Shown here: positions 10,988 through 22,914 of the stretch, one piece after another
Numbering within the stretch: the stretch's first letter is position 1
Layout of the letters: the number at the start of each line of letters is the position of its first letter
NCBI GenBank assembly: GCA_003586115.2
Contig: QVOM02000112.1
Coordinates: 49,598,212 to 49,662,211 of the forward strand
Length of the DNA stretch: 64,000 bases
Source of the DNA: Salvator merianae
Taxonomy: Eukaryota; Chordata; Lepidosauria; Squamata; Teiidae
Direction: 5' to 3'
Program-made: the position numbers and the translations under genes
The notes under the pieces: model-generated
Database searches by the model: none
What the model was told of the DNA's origin: nothing
Seen by the model: only the letters and a program-made list of their open reading frames with translations

Positions 10988-11400
10988 GGCCGTTTCTGCA
11001 CTTACCTGCCTTTGTTTGGAATCAGCGGGCCCGGAACAGCCAAATCCATTGATTCTGAACAAGGGAAGGCATGGGCAGGATCAGCACTGACTGCATCACC
11101 AGTCCACACCACGCTACGGTGCGCCATGAAATGCATTCCCCAGTAGATCAGAACACCAGTGACGTGCCTTCTGCACACTTCCCACATTCTGGATCAGGGC
11201 TCTCGGTCCTTCTGGTAGACCTGATTAAATTGGTCTACCAGTGATACCGAGCAAGGCCTCCCTGTTTGGCATCACGCTCTGTCTAATGCAGACAGAGAAG
11301 ATCAGAGGGGTGTGTGACCTCATAGACTGATTCTATGTGGCTTAGATGCTCACTATAGGGGACCTTAATCTGAATTAAGGGCACATGCAGAAAGGGGCTC
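10988..11400. mobile_element. MITE-like DNA element, group A2
   Basis: It begins GGCCGTTTCTGCACTTACCT and ends TGCAGAAAGGGGC, inverted copies of the TTTCTGCAC end type. The layout is like the 46593-47100 element. The flanking triplets do not match, so the duplication is lost or the ends are off by a base or two. Confidence 0.6.
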
Positions 11401-11684
11401 AGTTTTAACCTTTTTGTAATCCAGTGACATGAGTGCATCCAGAAGCAGACTGTAGGTTATAAGCTGCTGTCCCCAGTTCTAAAAGTATCCTCCAGATCTA
11501 AAAGTATCCCCAAATATGAGAAGAGTCAGGCCAGTAGGGGGAAAAAAGAAGACTTTTAGCCAATGATTACTCATTGCAATCCAAACTTTAGCCTCGGAGG
11601 TTAATCCTCCCTACCTGCATTCTTAAAAAGGCATTGGGCATACAATAGGGAATGTGAAAAGTGGCTCAAGGAACTTCTCTTTTT

Positions 11685-12140
11685 TATTTTTTATTTCAAA
11701 CAATATACAATAATAAATAGAAATTAACAAATTGAAAACACCCTCCACCTCCCTCCTCCTTTCTACTAAATGGGCAGATCAGACCTCGTGGCTCTTTGAC
11801 TGTCCTTTACATTCCATTTCTGTCCACATGGGAGATTGCGTTGATTATTCCTTGAACTGCTGGGTTTCCCATTTTTTTGACAAAGGTAGGTTACAACTCT
11901 TGACCACACACGTAGAGCTGACTGTGATGTCATGTTTCCCATATATCTCATTCTTTTTTTCCTTTAAAAAACCAAACACTATTTGTTCACTTATATAAGC
12001 ATACCACTCCATTAACTTTGTATTTCTCAGGATTTTCCAATTTTTGGTTATTACTGCCTTAACTGCCACCAGCAATTATATATTTGATTATCAAATTTAT
12101 ACAATAAATGTATTTCTTTTGACCAGACTATCCTGGTGTG
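11685..12140 (-). pseudogene. L1-type LINE 3' fragment, antisense
   Basis: On the minus strand, a frame at 11845-12075 includes VAVKAVITKNWKILRNTKLM and EWYAYISEQ. Vertebrate L1 ORF2 C-termini have this pattern: an Ile/Trp-rich 'A-R-I---W' followed by '--EW'. The side near 11685 is AT-rich with a TTTTTATTTTTTATTTC run, as expected for an inverted poly-A tail. The copy is decayed. Assignment is by pattern only. Confidence 0.45.
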
Positions 12141-12142
12141 AA

Positions 12143-12650
12143 TTATTTTGTTAATCTCCTTACCAATTTTTTTCCCAGAATTTCTTTGCAGCTACGCATT
12201 GGCTCTAGGAACTTTGACTGCACTGCAGGAAGGATCTTGGAGTCACCTTGGCCATCTTCTTGAATGCCATACACTCGTAGTGAAAACGATTTAGTCTCAC
12301 AGTTTGAGTGCGGAAAGTATATAATTTCCACCTTATGGAAGAATTTAACCATAGTTGTCTCACTCCTTTGTGCAGTTTGCACTTACCTATTCTCTATGAG
12401 CATTTGGTCTCCCAGAAATACAAAACATGAGCCCCAAATATTTAAAAGTTTTCATTTGCTCAATTGCAACATTATTTCTTTTCCCAGTTTCTTGGGCCAG
12501 CTTGGACATATTAAGACTTTATAATCAGTGAGAAATTCCTCCTTAGCAAACCAGCCAGCTAATATTTTTAGAGCCCTTTTTAATCCAATACATTTCCTGG
12601 AGCAAATTGCTACAACATCTGTATAGAATAAAGTGGTCATGAATTTCTAA
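12143..12650 (-). pseudogene. Non-LTR reverse transcriptase fragment, clade uncertain
   Basis: The minus-strand frame 12452-12640 reads LFYTDVVAICSRKCIGLKRA, then a LAGWFAKEE block and YKVLICPSWPKKLG. This looks like a decayed (Y/F)ADD-V--LSR--GL-RAL palm motif followed by the K--V-I segment. The next frame (12143-12382) has AVQSKFLEPMRSCKEILG, similar to a post-palm 'VQSKFLR-ILG' segment. The second Asp of the palm is missing, so the copy is inactive. It does not match L1 or CR1 well; an R4- or I-like clade is possible. Confidence 0.45.
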
Positions 12651-12830
12651 GTCTTTCAGCCAAGGAGTTGATGTAGTAATTAAAAATTAAAAGTGCAAGG
12701 ATACATCTTTACCTGACCCATATGACTGTTGGTATGGGGCTCTGTGAGCAATTTCTAAGGATTACAATCAACTATCAGTGCAGTATCTTGATGTAATTTC
12801 CATATGAGCATAAATAGGGGGCAGTCTGCA

Positions 12831-12955
12831 GGGTTGCATCCACACACATTAAAAAAGCGGATCAAAAGTGATTTAGAGGTGGTAGCATATGGCAGCTCAC
12901 TTCCCATCCCATAGAAATCTACAATAAAGGCCAGAAGAGATGGGATAGGAACAAC
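12831..12955. mobile_element. MITE-like DNA element, group D, fragment
   Basis: It starts GGGTTGCATCCACACACATT, related to the GGCTGTGTTCACACA end of the next element. The inner GATTTAGAGGTGG and GGGATAGGAACA pieces echo that copy. The right end is unclear. Confidence 0.4.
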
Positions 12956-12980
12956 AGAGCATTTCACCTACCAGCTCTTG

Positions 12981-13197
12981 GGCTGTGTTCACACACAGTA
13001 AAAAAAAAAATAACACCTCTGAGATGCCTTAGAGATGGTTCGCAGGTGGGATCATTCACATGCCAGTCTGCCTCTCTCCCCCTTAGGAACACTTAAGGCT
13101 GGAAAAGGTGGATTAGAGATGGGATGTGAACATGAGTGCCACATGTTTCTGTCTCTAAGCTACTTTTGAAAATCTTTTGCTATGTATGAATGCATCC
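12981..13197. mobile_element. MITE-like DNA element, group D
   Basis: The left end GGCTGTGTTCACACACAG and the right end (inverse of GCTATGTATGAATGCATCC) pair as inverted repeats. The body (GAGATGCCTTAGAGATGGTT) matches the 13703 and 20066 copies. The flanking triplets do not match. Confidence 0.6.
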
Positions 13198-13215
13198 TGA
13201 GCTGCTTTTGAGCCT

Positions 13216-13216
13216 T

Positions 13217-13247
<31 letters not shown>
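13216..13247. repeat. Simple repeat (TTTA)n
   Basis: About eight uninterrupted TTTA units follow the 12981-13197 element. Confidence 0.95.
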
Positions 13248-13249
<2 letters not shown>

Positions 13250-13250
<1 letters not shown>

Positions 13251-13699
13251 GCATGTGGGTGCAATCTAGTTGAGTTATTACATTTCCCCTGTAGTCTGAC
13301 TGTGGACATGGAATTGAAAGCTGCTTTACAATCAATAAAAGCTACAAAAAGAGCTGATCTAGGTTTTCTAGCACATTTTTGTGTAAAATAACAATGAGTT
13401 CACGCTCAACAAAATCCCACCTGCTTTAATCCTATTACTGATTTATTCCCAAACCAGTGAGCCTACAGTTTTTAATGGCAGATATTTTATATCATTCTAG
13501 TGCATTCCTTTCAAATCTTTTTTTAAAAAAATAAAAATATTGGCATTCAAACATGTAGGACCTTCTGAATATTTCTTCACTGAGTGGTGAGGTTCAAGGC
13601 ATTACTGAATTCAATAGGAGGTGAAATTTTTAAAATTTTAATGCAATTTGTGAGTATTGTGATGAAACTGCAAATTTAGAAACTCCCTACAAATTACAC
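13250..13699. other. Unassigned stretch
   Basis: AT-rich, with no recognised feature. Confidence 0.4.
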
Positions 13700-13702
13700 T
13701 AT

Positions 13703-13917
13703 GGTTGTGATCAGACACAACAAAAAATAGTTTCTCTGAGGCGGCTCAAAGATGGCTTTGAGGTGGGATTGTTCACACACCAGTCTGCCCCTCCCCTTTC
13801 TCATGAACCTTCTATGCTAGAAAAGGTGGATTAGAGAAGACTTGGGAACACAAGGGCCACACACTTTCTCTATGAGGTGCCTCTGAGGCACCTCTTTTGT
13901 TATGTCTGAACACAGCC
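13703..13917. mobile_element. MITE-like DNA element, group D, with TAT duplication
   Basis: The left end GGTTGTGATCAGACACAAC and the inverse of the right end, GGCTGTGTTCAGACATAAC, form 19-bp inverted repeats with three mismatches. TAT flanks both sides (13700-13702 and 13918-13920). It is non-coding. Confidence 0.75.
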
Positions 13918-13920
13918 TAT

Positions 13921-14298
13921 GCTATCAAAATCTGTTAAGTGTCTGACTTCTTACAGCTGGTCACTTACATTCTTCTATTATTATCGCTTCATGCTCTTTT
14001 ACGCTTTTTATTAACCTGCCCTTGTGGCAATAAAGACTTAAGAAATGCCTTCCTGAATCAGAGAAAGCGTCAGCCAAGTCCATCAGCATTTTCTCACAAT
14101 GGTTTACCAGATGCATATGGAAATCCTGCAACTGGTCTTTACTCCACGTCCTGTACCAAAAGTGGTCACACTGCCATTGGGGCTTTTAGTCACCAATATC
14201 CTTGTAGCCCATGAACTGACATTGGAAAGGAAAACACAAATCATGCTGGTTAAAGTTATGACAAAGAACTCGAGATTGTCTGAGAAAAGGATCATCTA
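13921..14298. other. Unassigned stretch
   Basis: A 91-codon frame at 13939-14214 has no recognised similarity and is probably chance. Confidence 0.35.
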
Positions 14299-14835
14299 AA
14301 CATACAAAACGCCCTGCTGGATCAGACCAGTGGCCTATGAAGTCCTGCATCCTGTCTTCTCAGCAGCAACTAGTTGCACGTGCAACCCGTAAGTTGGTCA
14401 TAAGTACACAGCTTGCCCAGTTCATAGTCTCCCAGCGACTGGCCTCCATTCTACCTTTCATGCCAAAGGGCTAAAGACTTAAGGCATTTCTTAAGTGCCC
14501 TGCCCATAGGCACTGGTCCAACCCGTTGTTGAAGTCTTCCAGGCTCGTGTCCAAAACCACATCTTGGTTCGGAGAAGTCCAAAGTTCAACTTTGAACTGT
14601 GTGACATTTATATTCTTTTGTATGCCTTGTCTCTTTCAAGATTAGCTTCATTGTAATCCCTAGTTCTTGTGTTTTGGGGAAGAGAAAGAAAAACACTTCT
14701 CCTTACCCATCCTTTTCACACTATGCATAATATTACACACCATCATTGTGTCCCCTGTCACTCATCTCTTTTGTAGACTATAAAATCTGGCCCATTTCAA
14801 CTTTTCCTCAAAGAGTATTTGCTCTAACTTCTTTA
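14299..14835 (-). pseudogene. CR1-type LINE 3' end, antisense
   Basis: It opens with CCCTGCTGGATCAGACCAGT and GGCC, the inverse of the CR1 tail at 1690-1730. On the minus strand the far part carries decayed ORF2 C-terminal residues (SLEDFNNGLD near the tail; KKLEQILFEE upstream). Many stops interrupt it. The terminal TTATG units are mostly lost. Confidence 0.75.
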
Positions 14836-14839
14836 TTTG

Positions 14840-15219
14840 CTCCACACTGTCAGTCCTAAACAACTCATAAGTCCGTGGAAGAAAAATGGAGGAGTAAAAC
14901 AGGGAATTAATACAGTCTAGTCTCCTGCTCTACCTTCTGATTTGCTTTTAATGGCTAACAGACTGTACAGTGGTAATCAAGTCAATCTTTCTCAGTCTGA
15001 ATCATTCCCCTGAATAGCTAAAAAGGGACTTTCCATTATTTATATTATTTAAGGTATTTTTAATCAGGTCTTTGCTTGAAAATCCTGGAAAACAGCTTAC
15101 ATAATGATAATTAAAATAAAAAAGTCTTTGCTTTTGTTCAAAATGAGAAGACATAAATTTGGGAGTAAAGGAAAGGCAATAAAGAGGATAAACAGACAAC
15201 CTAGTTTGGGCAACAAAAC
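14840..15219. other. Unassigned stretch
   Basis: AT-rich, with no recognised gene or repeat family. Confidence 0.4.
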
Positions 15220-15222
15220 TTA

Positions 15223-15652
15223 GGCTGCGTCCAGGCGACGGGGTCTAACATGTGGGATTATCCTGGGTCTATGTTGGGATTGCCACACGTACACATGGCA
15301 ATCTCAACATAGCCTGAGGATAAAGGAGTGAAATCCCGTGTTACCGCTGTTCTGGGAAAATCAACTCCCAAGCCAGGTTTTCCCAGAATAACAATATGGG
15401 CTTACCTGTCTGGATGCTTGCTTCCAGATCCATTGTAGAAAATGGCCACTGTACAAGCATGGGGGCTACCAATTGTGTACTTCGGACTACTGGAATATCT
15501 GGAGGTACCCACCATTGCAGGAGCAAGTGCCAGACAGCTAAGGGTCCATGCTTGCCCCATGATTTTGCCCTGCCATTTAGTAGGGATATCAATTGGCATC
15601 TGCATGATTTAAACAAGATCCCACATTTTCCTCTTGCCATCTGGAGAGAGCC
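15223..15652. mobile_element. MITE-like DNA element, group B, with TTA duplication
   Basis: Left end GGCTGCGTCCAGGCGACGG; right end CATCTGGAGAGAGCC (inverse GGCTCTCTCCAGATG). TTA flanks both sides (15220-15222 and 15653-15655). The body is in the opposite orientation to the 20539 copy: the GTTGGGATTGCCACACG segment corresponds to that copy's right half. Confidence 0.7.
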
Positions 15653-15655
15653 TTA

Positions 15656-16682
15656 ATTAGTACCATTTATAATGACTGTGCAATGAAGACATTTCTGGGA
15701 AAACAGAAGTCATCCTGCATGTCTCTTGTCTGTCCACCTCTCCTCACATATTGCAGAATGATTCAATGGACATTCTAATGTTCACTTACTAATTACAACA
15801 TGACCGATAGTTATTGAACAAAAGTAATCAAGCAGCTCACAAAACTCTAGTATAATTATCCCATATGAGATAGATTTCCCATCCCCATTTGTTCACGTTT
15901 TGCACACAGTAAGTAATATACAGCATAAAATCATCCTTGAAACCATCCCCGTGTTGAAAGCTCCTGATAATAAAATAGCAAACCTTGAGAGTGACCTTAC
16001 TAAGACTGCAAGAGCTGTTAGCATGAAATTTAGGTGAACTGTTAATTCTTATTGTGATGGCTGTTATTTGCTACGCCAAGGCTGTCTTAGGCATATTTTG
16101 GATAGAAAGGTTACTGTGAATAAATATGAGTTTTAATAATAAGAGGCTCAGAAGCATCAACACTGTGATCAAATGAAAAGGTGTGAAATCTGGTGAGTTC
16201 CATCTTTATGAAGAGTATATGGCACTGTAGGTTCTTGTTCTCAGCAGTAGCTGACAATACTTCAAAGAAGGAAGCTCCGAAGTTAAGTGAACATTCAGCA
16301 GCTTTTGTTAGTTCTGTTAAAACTTGGAGCAGCATTTATTATTCCAATTTCGACTTTACCAAACAGAGTCAGACACATTTGTTGCCTTGAGATTCATCTG
16401 GTGGACCCTTTCAGATTCCCTCTCTTGTGTAACTGCTGCTCTAAAGCAGATTTTTAACACACACATCCGTCTCACACACACACACCTGGCTGTTCTAGAC
16501 TGGCTGTTTTTTCCTTTAGTTTTCTTCCAGATATTTGGCTCCATCTAATGTATGGTATGGAGTGACTGTAACTTGGTAGTCGAGCAACTTCCTGGGAAAA
16601 AAGGGAGAGGAAATGTGGGCTTATTTCCTGCAGGAGAGTTAAGGAAAATTAATTCCATATCTGCCAAGTAAACAGTACCAAG
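15656..16682. other. Unassigned stretch
   Basis: No recognised protein similarity; a short CACACACACAC run is at about 16473-16486. Confidence 0.4.
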
Positions 16683-16985
16683 GACCCTTTCTGCACTTAA
16701 CTGTGGTTTGGAACTAAGAAGAGGTCTAGGGACTCCCTTCTGCATGCTAGCATGGAACAGGGCAGGCTTACCCCCTCCTGGTATGCTTCGTCTGCATTGA
16801 GTGAAGTTATGCACAATCGAATCTAAAAATGAAGGGGACTCATATCCTAGAAGAAGGTGTAGAGGCTTTGCCTCAAGCAGCTGACTTGAAAGTAATCCGA
16901 CTCCTGGTTCTGCTGGGGACAGAAATGGGGCCAGTACGCAGCAGGTAATGTGCACAGCAGAGAGGTACAGGTGTCTGGCTTCGAT
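16683..16985. mobile_element. MITE-like DNA element, group A2, fragment
   Basis: It begins GACCCTTTCTGCACTTAACT. Its GGACTCCCTTCTGCATGCTA and CTCCTGGTATGCT segments match the 41846 and 60744 copies. The right end was not found, so the limit given is approximate. Confidence 0.5.
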
Positions 16986-16989
16986 TTAA

Positions 16990-17925
16990 TGAAGACAGAT
17001 TTTTGTTTGTTGCAGATGCTGGGCTATACCTGCTTGGATGCAAGCATAAAGCTAGATGTCTATGCGCGTGCATGTGTGTGCATATGCACACTCCGCATAT
17101 TTTTAGTCAGAGGCGGAATACCAACCCCCAGCAAAATGTCCAATATGCCCATCATCAAATTTTTCAGAATATTGTGACGTATTTCATACTTAACATTACA
17201 TTTCCCACAGAATACTATTTCCCCAGTATACTTGTATCTTCTGACCACTTTGCAAGCCCACTTTGGAACTCCTTGAAAACCTCCAGAAGCAGCAGTACCG
17301 TACTGGTAGTGCTGGCCTTAGTATGTAGCCATTGGCTATAGCAGTTGCCTCAACACCTAAGTAAAGTTCGTGAAACTAGTAACTATATTTTCCCCTTCTC
17401 TTGCATAAGCCAAGGCCTGTTATTGATGCTCCTTGCTCTTTTCTCAGGATGACAATATCAAGAAAATTAAACAAATCCAGTACAAAGAGATAGGCAACAT
17501 CTGCGTAGTCCTGTTGGACCATGCCAGCAGTGTGCTGGGTGTGGGGTGTCTGAATCCTGGAGGATCCACAACTGGAACCACCGTAAAATAGTCTGGGTGC
17601 AAATCAGGCTGGGTCCTGGCTGGCGGCATCAGGAAAGGTTCCAGGCCCATTCTGGAGCCTGATGACTTATGCCAAGTTCCAAAAGATGGGGACTTAAGGG
17701 GGCATTTTGGGGAATGCAGCAAAATGCCCCCGCCCTGCAGTTTTGAAGCTGGAGAACTTTAGTTTTCTACCTTTAGAGTTGCCAGGATCAGCCTGGCTGT
17801 TGAGTAGATGGCCACTAGCCTGCTCCATCCCACCGCAACCTGTTCCTGGTCCAGAATGCTTTTTCTAAGCCAGGCATGATCTCCATGGCATTTGTTGTAG
17901 GCAAGCAGGTGGGGGTAGCCATTAT
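16990..17925. other. Unassigned stretch
   Basis: It contains GTGCATGTGTGTGCATATGC at 17068-17087 and no recognised gene. The 112-codon frame at 17003-17341 is not similar to anything I know. Confidence 0.35.
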
Positions 17926-18270
17926 GGCCCTTTCTGCACTGTCCCTTATTCTGAAACAAAATCTGAAGTAAGAGGCAGAAGCCTGCACACTAGTGTGGAC
18001 TAAGCCAAGCCCTGCCTGCTCATCACACTTCATCCACATTGGATGAGGCATGGGTCAGGCTAGGGTGTTAAAAATGGCACCCGAGCCCAGCATAGATGTA
18101 GACCTCAATGATGAGGTCTACACCTGGCCCAGCATACAGGACAGCATACTCCCTAGTCAGGTATACTACAGGGGACCCTTTTCGGCTGCGCTCAAGGAAA
18201 TACCACCAGAAACGAGTCTTCCACAAAACCAGCCAGGTCGGAAACTCTGAAAGCTGGGAACTTTCATTCC
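17926..18270. mobile_element. MITE-like DNA element, group A2, fragment
   Basis: It starts GGCCCTTTCTGCACTGTCCC. The GACCTCAATGATGAGGTCTA and GGGGACCC pieces are shared with longer group A2 copies. The right end is not resolved. Confidence 0.5.
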
Positions 18271-18274
18271 TGGC

Positions 18275-19098
18275 CTTCGGAACCTTGCTGTTGCTTCAAG
18301 AGTGAGAGCTGGAGTGGGATGGGGCATCTGAATGAGGACAGCCCTCTCCTGCTCCAGAGGCAACCTGTCCCAGGTTGGGATGGGTTGTTCCAGCCCAGGC
18401 AGCCCACCCTGCCATGAAACAACAGACATGATTGTGGGAAGGGACTATGTCATCACCTTCTTTTGCATATGATTTTGCCATGTTATGTTCATTGACTTGG
18501 CAGTAAAATTAGCGGAAATCAATGGGATTCATTTCTCAAATAAACATGCTCAGGATAAGGCTGCAAACATCCTAAGAAGTGTTTGCACACAAATATATTT
18601 TTAGCTGACTTAAAGAACTTTTCTTTATACCTGTTTGCAAATGCCAGCGTATTTCTTTTTGTTTCTCAAATCACTGGTTTGCGTGCCCTTGGCATGTTCA
18701 TAGCTTCAAAATCAAATTACTGTTTTTGCATTAGAGTTTGTCATAAAAAAATAATAATAAAATTGCCACTGACTAGATAGCATGTTCTCTGATGTTGGTT
18801 GATTGATGCTCTTTTGTAAGCCTTTTGGGAAACAGCTGTTGTTAATAAGAGGCATTATAACAAAATAATTGGGTATCTTTCTTGAAGAAACATTTTGTAC
18901 AAATGCTAATGACGGTGTTTATCTTCCTTCATAAACATTTTCGAAGACTCTCCTTTTATCTGTTACAGCAAAATTATTATAGTGATGGTTTAAATAGAGA
19001 ATGACAAATTGCTTTTAGGATTATACAGGCAAAATTTCCTGATTTCCTGCTTCCATGAGTTGGAAGTGCCTTAGTTTATACTGAAAAAGTTGAACTAC
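18275..19098. other. Unassigned stretch
   Basis: AT-rich in its second half, with no recognised element. Confidence 0.4.
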
Positions 19099-19101
19099 AA
19101 A

Positions 19102-19564
19102 GGTCACTTACAGACACCGGCTAAATATTGCACTAACAGGCAGTATTCCGGAGAAAAGTCCCTCCAGAATTATCGCCTGTTGTCCATAGGGACCTGTGCT
19201 GTCTATGCACATTTCAATGGCATGCACATCCAGGTATTTCACTGGCGGGAAATACACAGAAGTGCATGACCATGACCGCTGTGCACATATGCAGGGGACA
19301 CACACATCTGGGTACTTTGCCAGCAAAAAATACCCAATATCACATGTGTGGGGGCCACAGTGAAGATGACAGCTCCGTCCAAAAGGTAAGTAATAGCACT
19401 ATTTTGGGAAAACCCACCATGAGAGTTCAGTTTTCCTGAAATAGATGACTGCATGTTTTAGGAGGGGTATAGCATAACTATGGGGGGGTTGTTACAGATA
19501 TGTGTGACAATCCCACCGTAGTGGTGCCATAGTGGCATTATATTGCCCCTGTCTGGACGGGACC
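19102..19564. mobile_element. MITE-like DNA element, group B, with AAA duplication
   Basis: Left end GGTCACTTACAGACACCGG; right end GTCTGGACGGGACC. AAA lies on both sides (19099-19101 and 19565-19567). The body is shared with 20539 and 40995 (AATATTGCACTAACAGGC; AAAACCCACCATGAGAG). Confidence 0.8.
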
Positions 19565-19567
19565 AAA

Positions 19568-20062
19568 GACTGCTCCAGATAGGAATTTGGGATGGTGAGG
19601 AGAGACTGAAAATATCAGGCTAAGTCTTAAGCTGTAAAAAAAAAAAAAAAAAAAAAAAAATCTGTGGAAAAGAATATCACATGAAAAAAGTAGACTGTGC
19701 TCATAGGAGAGATGAGCATCTGGAAGAATGAGAAATGCACTGGTTTGGATTTAAAAAAAAAGAATCAGACTTGCCATCTCTTCTTTCACCTGCCGTGCTG
19801 TGCAGTTCCCAGAGCCTCTCTTTGGGAGGTCAGGAGTTCCTTCAGGGCAATATGAGGTGCAGCAGCTCCTAAAAGAGGAAGGAAATTGGAGCAGCCTGTG
19901 CATACCATCTCTCCTTATATGACCAGCATCCCTTGACCTCTCAGTTTCATTTTTCAGCAGCTGAGGAAGTTGTAAGGATTAAAGAGCTGCCTCTGGTAAA
20001 TACTGAGCTGGTCCTGACAGGATTGGGTGTGACATGGCTGAATCCTTTTTCTTTTCCCATTC
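19568..20062. other. Unassigned stretch with poly-A
   Basis: An uninterrupted A-run of about 25 bases is at 19636-19660. No source retroelement was recognised beside it. Confidence 0.4.
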
Positions 20063-20065
20063 TAA

Positions 20066-20266
20066 GGCTGTGTTCAGACATTACAAGAGGAGCAGCTTGG
20101 AGGCACCTCAGAGAGACAGTGTGTGGCCCTCGTGTTCCCAACCTTCTCTTTTCTAGCTCAGAATTTTCATGAGAGCAGGGAGGGGCAGACTGGGATGTGA
20201 ACTATCCCCCCTCAGAACCTTCTCTAAGCTGCCTCAGGGATGCTTTTTTTTCTCTGTGTGAAGCCC
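20066..20266. mobile_element. MITE-like DNA element, group D
   Basis: Begins GGCTGTGTTCAGACATTACA and ends TCTCTGTGTGAAGCC. The body matches 13703-13917 in inverse orientation (GTGTGTGGCCCTCGTGTTCC; AGGGGCAGACTGGGATGTGA). Confidence 0.65.
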
Positions 20267-20267
20267 C

Positions 20268-20538
20268 ATGCCTTGTGAATTTGTTTAGTTCATTTTTGCA
20301 GATGGTGGCTGGTACCCTTAAGTAATTCATCCTCTTTTGTCTAACACTTCCATGGGTATCTCCACAGAATCCCAAGAAAGCACCTCCATTTTTCTTTGAT
20401 TTGCCCTCACATGCTCACCCCCCCACCATATAAGACACCTTAAGACAGAAAAATTTCTTGCTTCATAAGATTCTTGGCATCTTAACCTCTGGTTATGGAA
20501 AATTCTATTAGATTTTCCTCACTTTTTCACATAACTAT
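20268..20538. other. Unassigned stretch
   Basis: No recognised feature. Confidence 0.4.
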
Positions 20539-20981
20539 GCCTGGCTACAGATGCTGGCTGAATATTGCGCTAACAGGCGATATTCTAGAGAAAAAAACCC
20601 TCCAAAATTATTGCCTGTTAGCTAGACTGCACGGGGGGCTGAACTGTCTGTGTGCGTTTTAGTGATGCACACAACTGGATATTTTGTGGTGCAAAGTACC
20701 CAGAAGTGCATGATTGTGACCACTGTGCATGTGCAGCTATCTTTTTTGGCCACTGCACATGCACAGTGGCAATAGTGAGGATGGTGGCTCCATCCAGAAG
20801 GTAAGTCATAGTGCTATTTTGAGAAAACCCACCATAAGAGTTGGGTTTTCCTGAAATAGGTTATCCCGTGTTTTGGGAGGGGAATATAGTGTAGCTATGA
20901 TGGGGTTGCCACAGATATGGGTGGCAATCCCACCATAGCAGCACCAAAATGGCACTATATTCTCTCTGCCTGGACGGGTTC
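20539..20981. mobile_element. MITE-like DNA element, group B
   Basis: Left end GCCTGGCTACAGATGCTGGC; right end GCCTGGACGGGTTC. It is co-linear with 19102-19564 throughout. The duplication is not clear (TAT left, TAA right). Confidence 0.7.
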
Positions 20982-21128
20982 TAAGTGTTGACTGGGACAT
21001 TTAAACAAAATTAGACTTGGTTTACATCTGGAGAACATGCATTTCTCTCAAAACAAAAACATCAGAAACACCTCTGCGTTTGTTACAGCAGCAATGGGCA
21101 AAACAGAACTGTATGGAGAATGGTGAGA

Positions 21129-21310
21129 CTGCCTTCATTCACAGGTAGTGAAAAAGTAGCTCAAAAGCATCTTAGAGATGGTAGTGGGTGACATCCTGTT
21201 CTTATCCTGTTTCTAAATCATTTTTGTGAACTATCTCAACTGTGATCTCTCTCTAAGCTGCCTCAGAGGTGCTTGTTTTACTACATGTGACACAACTTCT
21301 GAGGTGTTTG
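21129..21310. mobile_element. MITE-like DNA element, group D, decayed
   Basis: CAAAAGCATCTTAGAGATGG and AAGCTGCCTCAGAGGTGC are shared with other group D copies, and an ATTCACAGG-type left end is visible. The ends are too decayed to fix. Confidence 0.4.
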
Positions 21311-21362
21311 TTTTTACTGCATGTGATGCACCGTCTGATTGAAAGCTTTGCTTTGATGCTTA

Positions 21363-21586
21363 GGCTGTGTTCACACCAATGTTTTAATCCAGCTTCAGTC
21401 CATCTTCAGAGTGAGAAAACACATCAGCAAAGTGCCTGGTTATTTTCTTTCCACATTATCTAACTCAAAGGTGGATTTTCCTAGTTTGCTAAAGCTGAAA
21501 GAAAACAACTTGTCACTTTGCCCTGGTGTGTTATTTCTCTCTGAAAGGGGAGTGAAGCTGGATTAAAACTCAGATGTGAACGCAGC
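21363..21586. mobile_element. MITE-like DNA element, group C
   Basis: A near-palindromic 224-bp element. Left end GGCTGTGTTCACACCAATG; the right end is the inverse (GATGTGAACGCAGC). TTTTAATCCAGCTTCAGTCC near the left pairs with GAAGCTGGATTAAAACT near the right. Three further copies are at 49269, 50045 and 62784. Confidence 0.8.
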
Positions 21587-21589
21587 ATA

Positions 21590-22710
21590 ATGTGTTAGTG
21601 GACCCAAGAGCAATCTGGAAAGATGAAACGGAGATTTCCAGCTGCAGCCTCACCTCTGCCCTGCGTCCCAACAGTTCTAATCTGAAGGCCACCTCTGGTT
21701 TGTTGTTCCATGTTGGAAAGTTTTGATGAACACTGCAAAGAAAATGGTAAAATCAGTCCTCATGGTACAAATGGAATTTCCTGTACCCAATCAAGTGGAT
21801 GCATAGATATATGTTTTTGTAGGTGGATTTGAAAACAGCGATTATATAGTGCAATTTTACAGTTTTCGGACGTGGTGCCTTCCAGAGGGAAATCACTACA
21901 AAAATCAGACAAATATTAAGTCTCTATAAAAATTTACAGAATAACTTCCAAAAAGGAAAAATATCAGCAATGACATAAAATCCATGAAACACTGAAAATG
22001 ATGGAGAAATCAATATTAATCACTGAATGCCTGACTTTGCCAGGTGCTGAAGAGTGCTTAGCATTGGTGCCTGACGTACTCCTATGGGAATACTGTTCTA
22101 AGTCTGGACGTCAAAGCTTTCTCCCTAGCTGCTGTCCCATGAACTTCTCAGGAGGACAGAATTACTAGGAGGGCTTCCCCCAGAGCTCTTAACTGGTTTG
22201 TCTGCACAAAGAAAAAAAAAAGGAGGATACAAAACAACTCTATTGCCCACATATTTTTTTCACCTACACAGATAAATATGAAGTTCATCAAAGTCATGTA
22301 CTGTTGGATGCATCTTAAAGCTTCTGTCCAGACTAAGGTGCCAAAGATGGGACTAGACACCAGCCAAGTGTCAAATGGATTCTTACTGTTGTAGGGACGA
22401 ACTCTAAGAAATGTTCATGGTACCCGCAACTGTGAGAAGAACTGAAGGTAGAAGAGACTGACATGTTTTTGACTACTCAGATAGGTATGGCTGCATCCAC
22501 ACTGGGCAAACAAATTGCCCAGTGGGAGCCCACAGGTTGTGGTGTCCACATGCCAAAGGTACAACTGGGAATGCAGTGGGTCTTCAATGACTGGAAAGCA
22601 TACTTGGAGGTGTCCCTCCCTTGAGAAGAACAATTCTGAGAGTACTTGTCACCCTCCAGCACTCATGCCACCACCATAGAGGTTATCTAAAATGCTCTTA
22701 GGCAGTATGC
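21590..22710. other. Unassigned stretch
   Basis: TATGGCTGCATCCACACTGG at 22486-22505 looks like one more DNA-element end, but no partner end was fixed. No coding signal. Confidence 0.35.
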
Positions 22711-22910
22711 AGAAACCCAGTGTAGCATAGTGGCTACAGCAGTAGTCTAGAATTTAGGAGTTTCTGAGATTAAATCCTCACTCTGCCTTGAAAACTAACT
22801 AAGTGACCGTTTTTCCCACAGGCTTGTTCTGGCATAAAATGGTAGAACGATGTACACTGCCTTGGGTTTTTTACTAAATGCCATCAGTAAATAAATAAAT
22901 AAATTACTTT
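22711..22910 (+). mobile_element. tRNA-derived SINE
   Basis: The head AGTGTAGCATAGTGGCTACA is A-box-like, and GAGATTAAATCCTCACTCTG is a decayed B box. The body (ACTAACTAAGTGACC; ATAAAATGGTAGAACGATGT) and the AAATAAATAAATAAAT tail match squamate tRNA SINE layout. Confidence 0.7.
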
Positions 22911-22914
22911 AATA

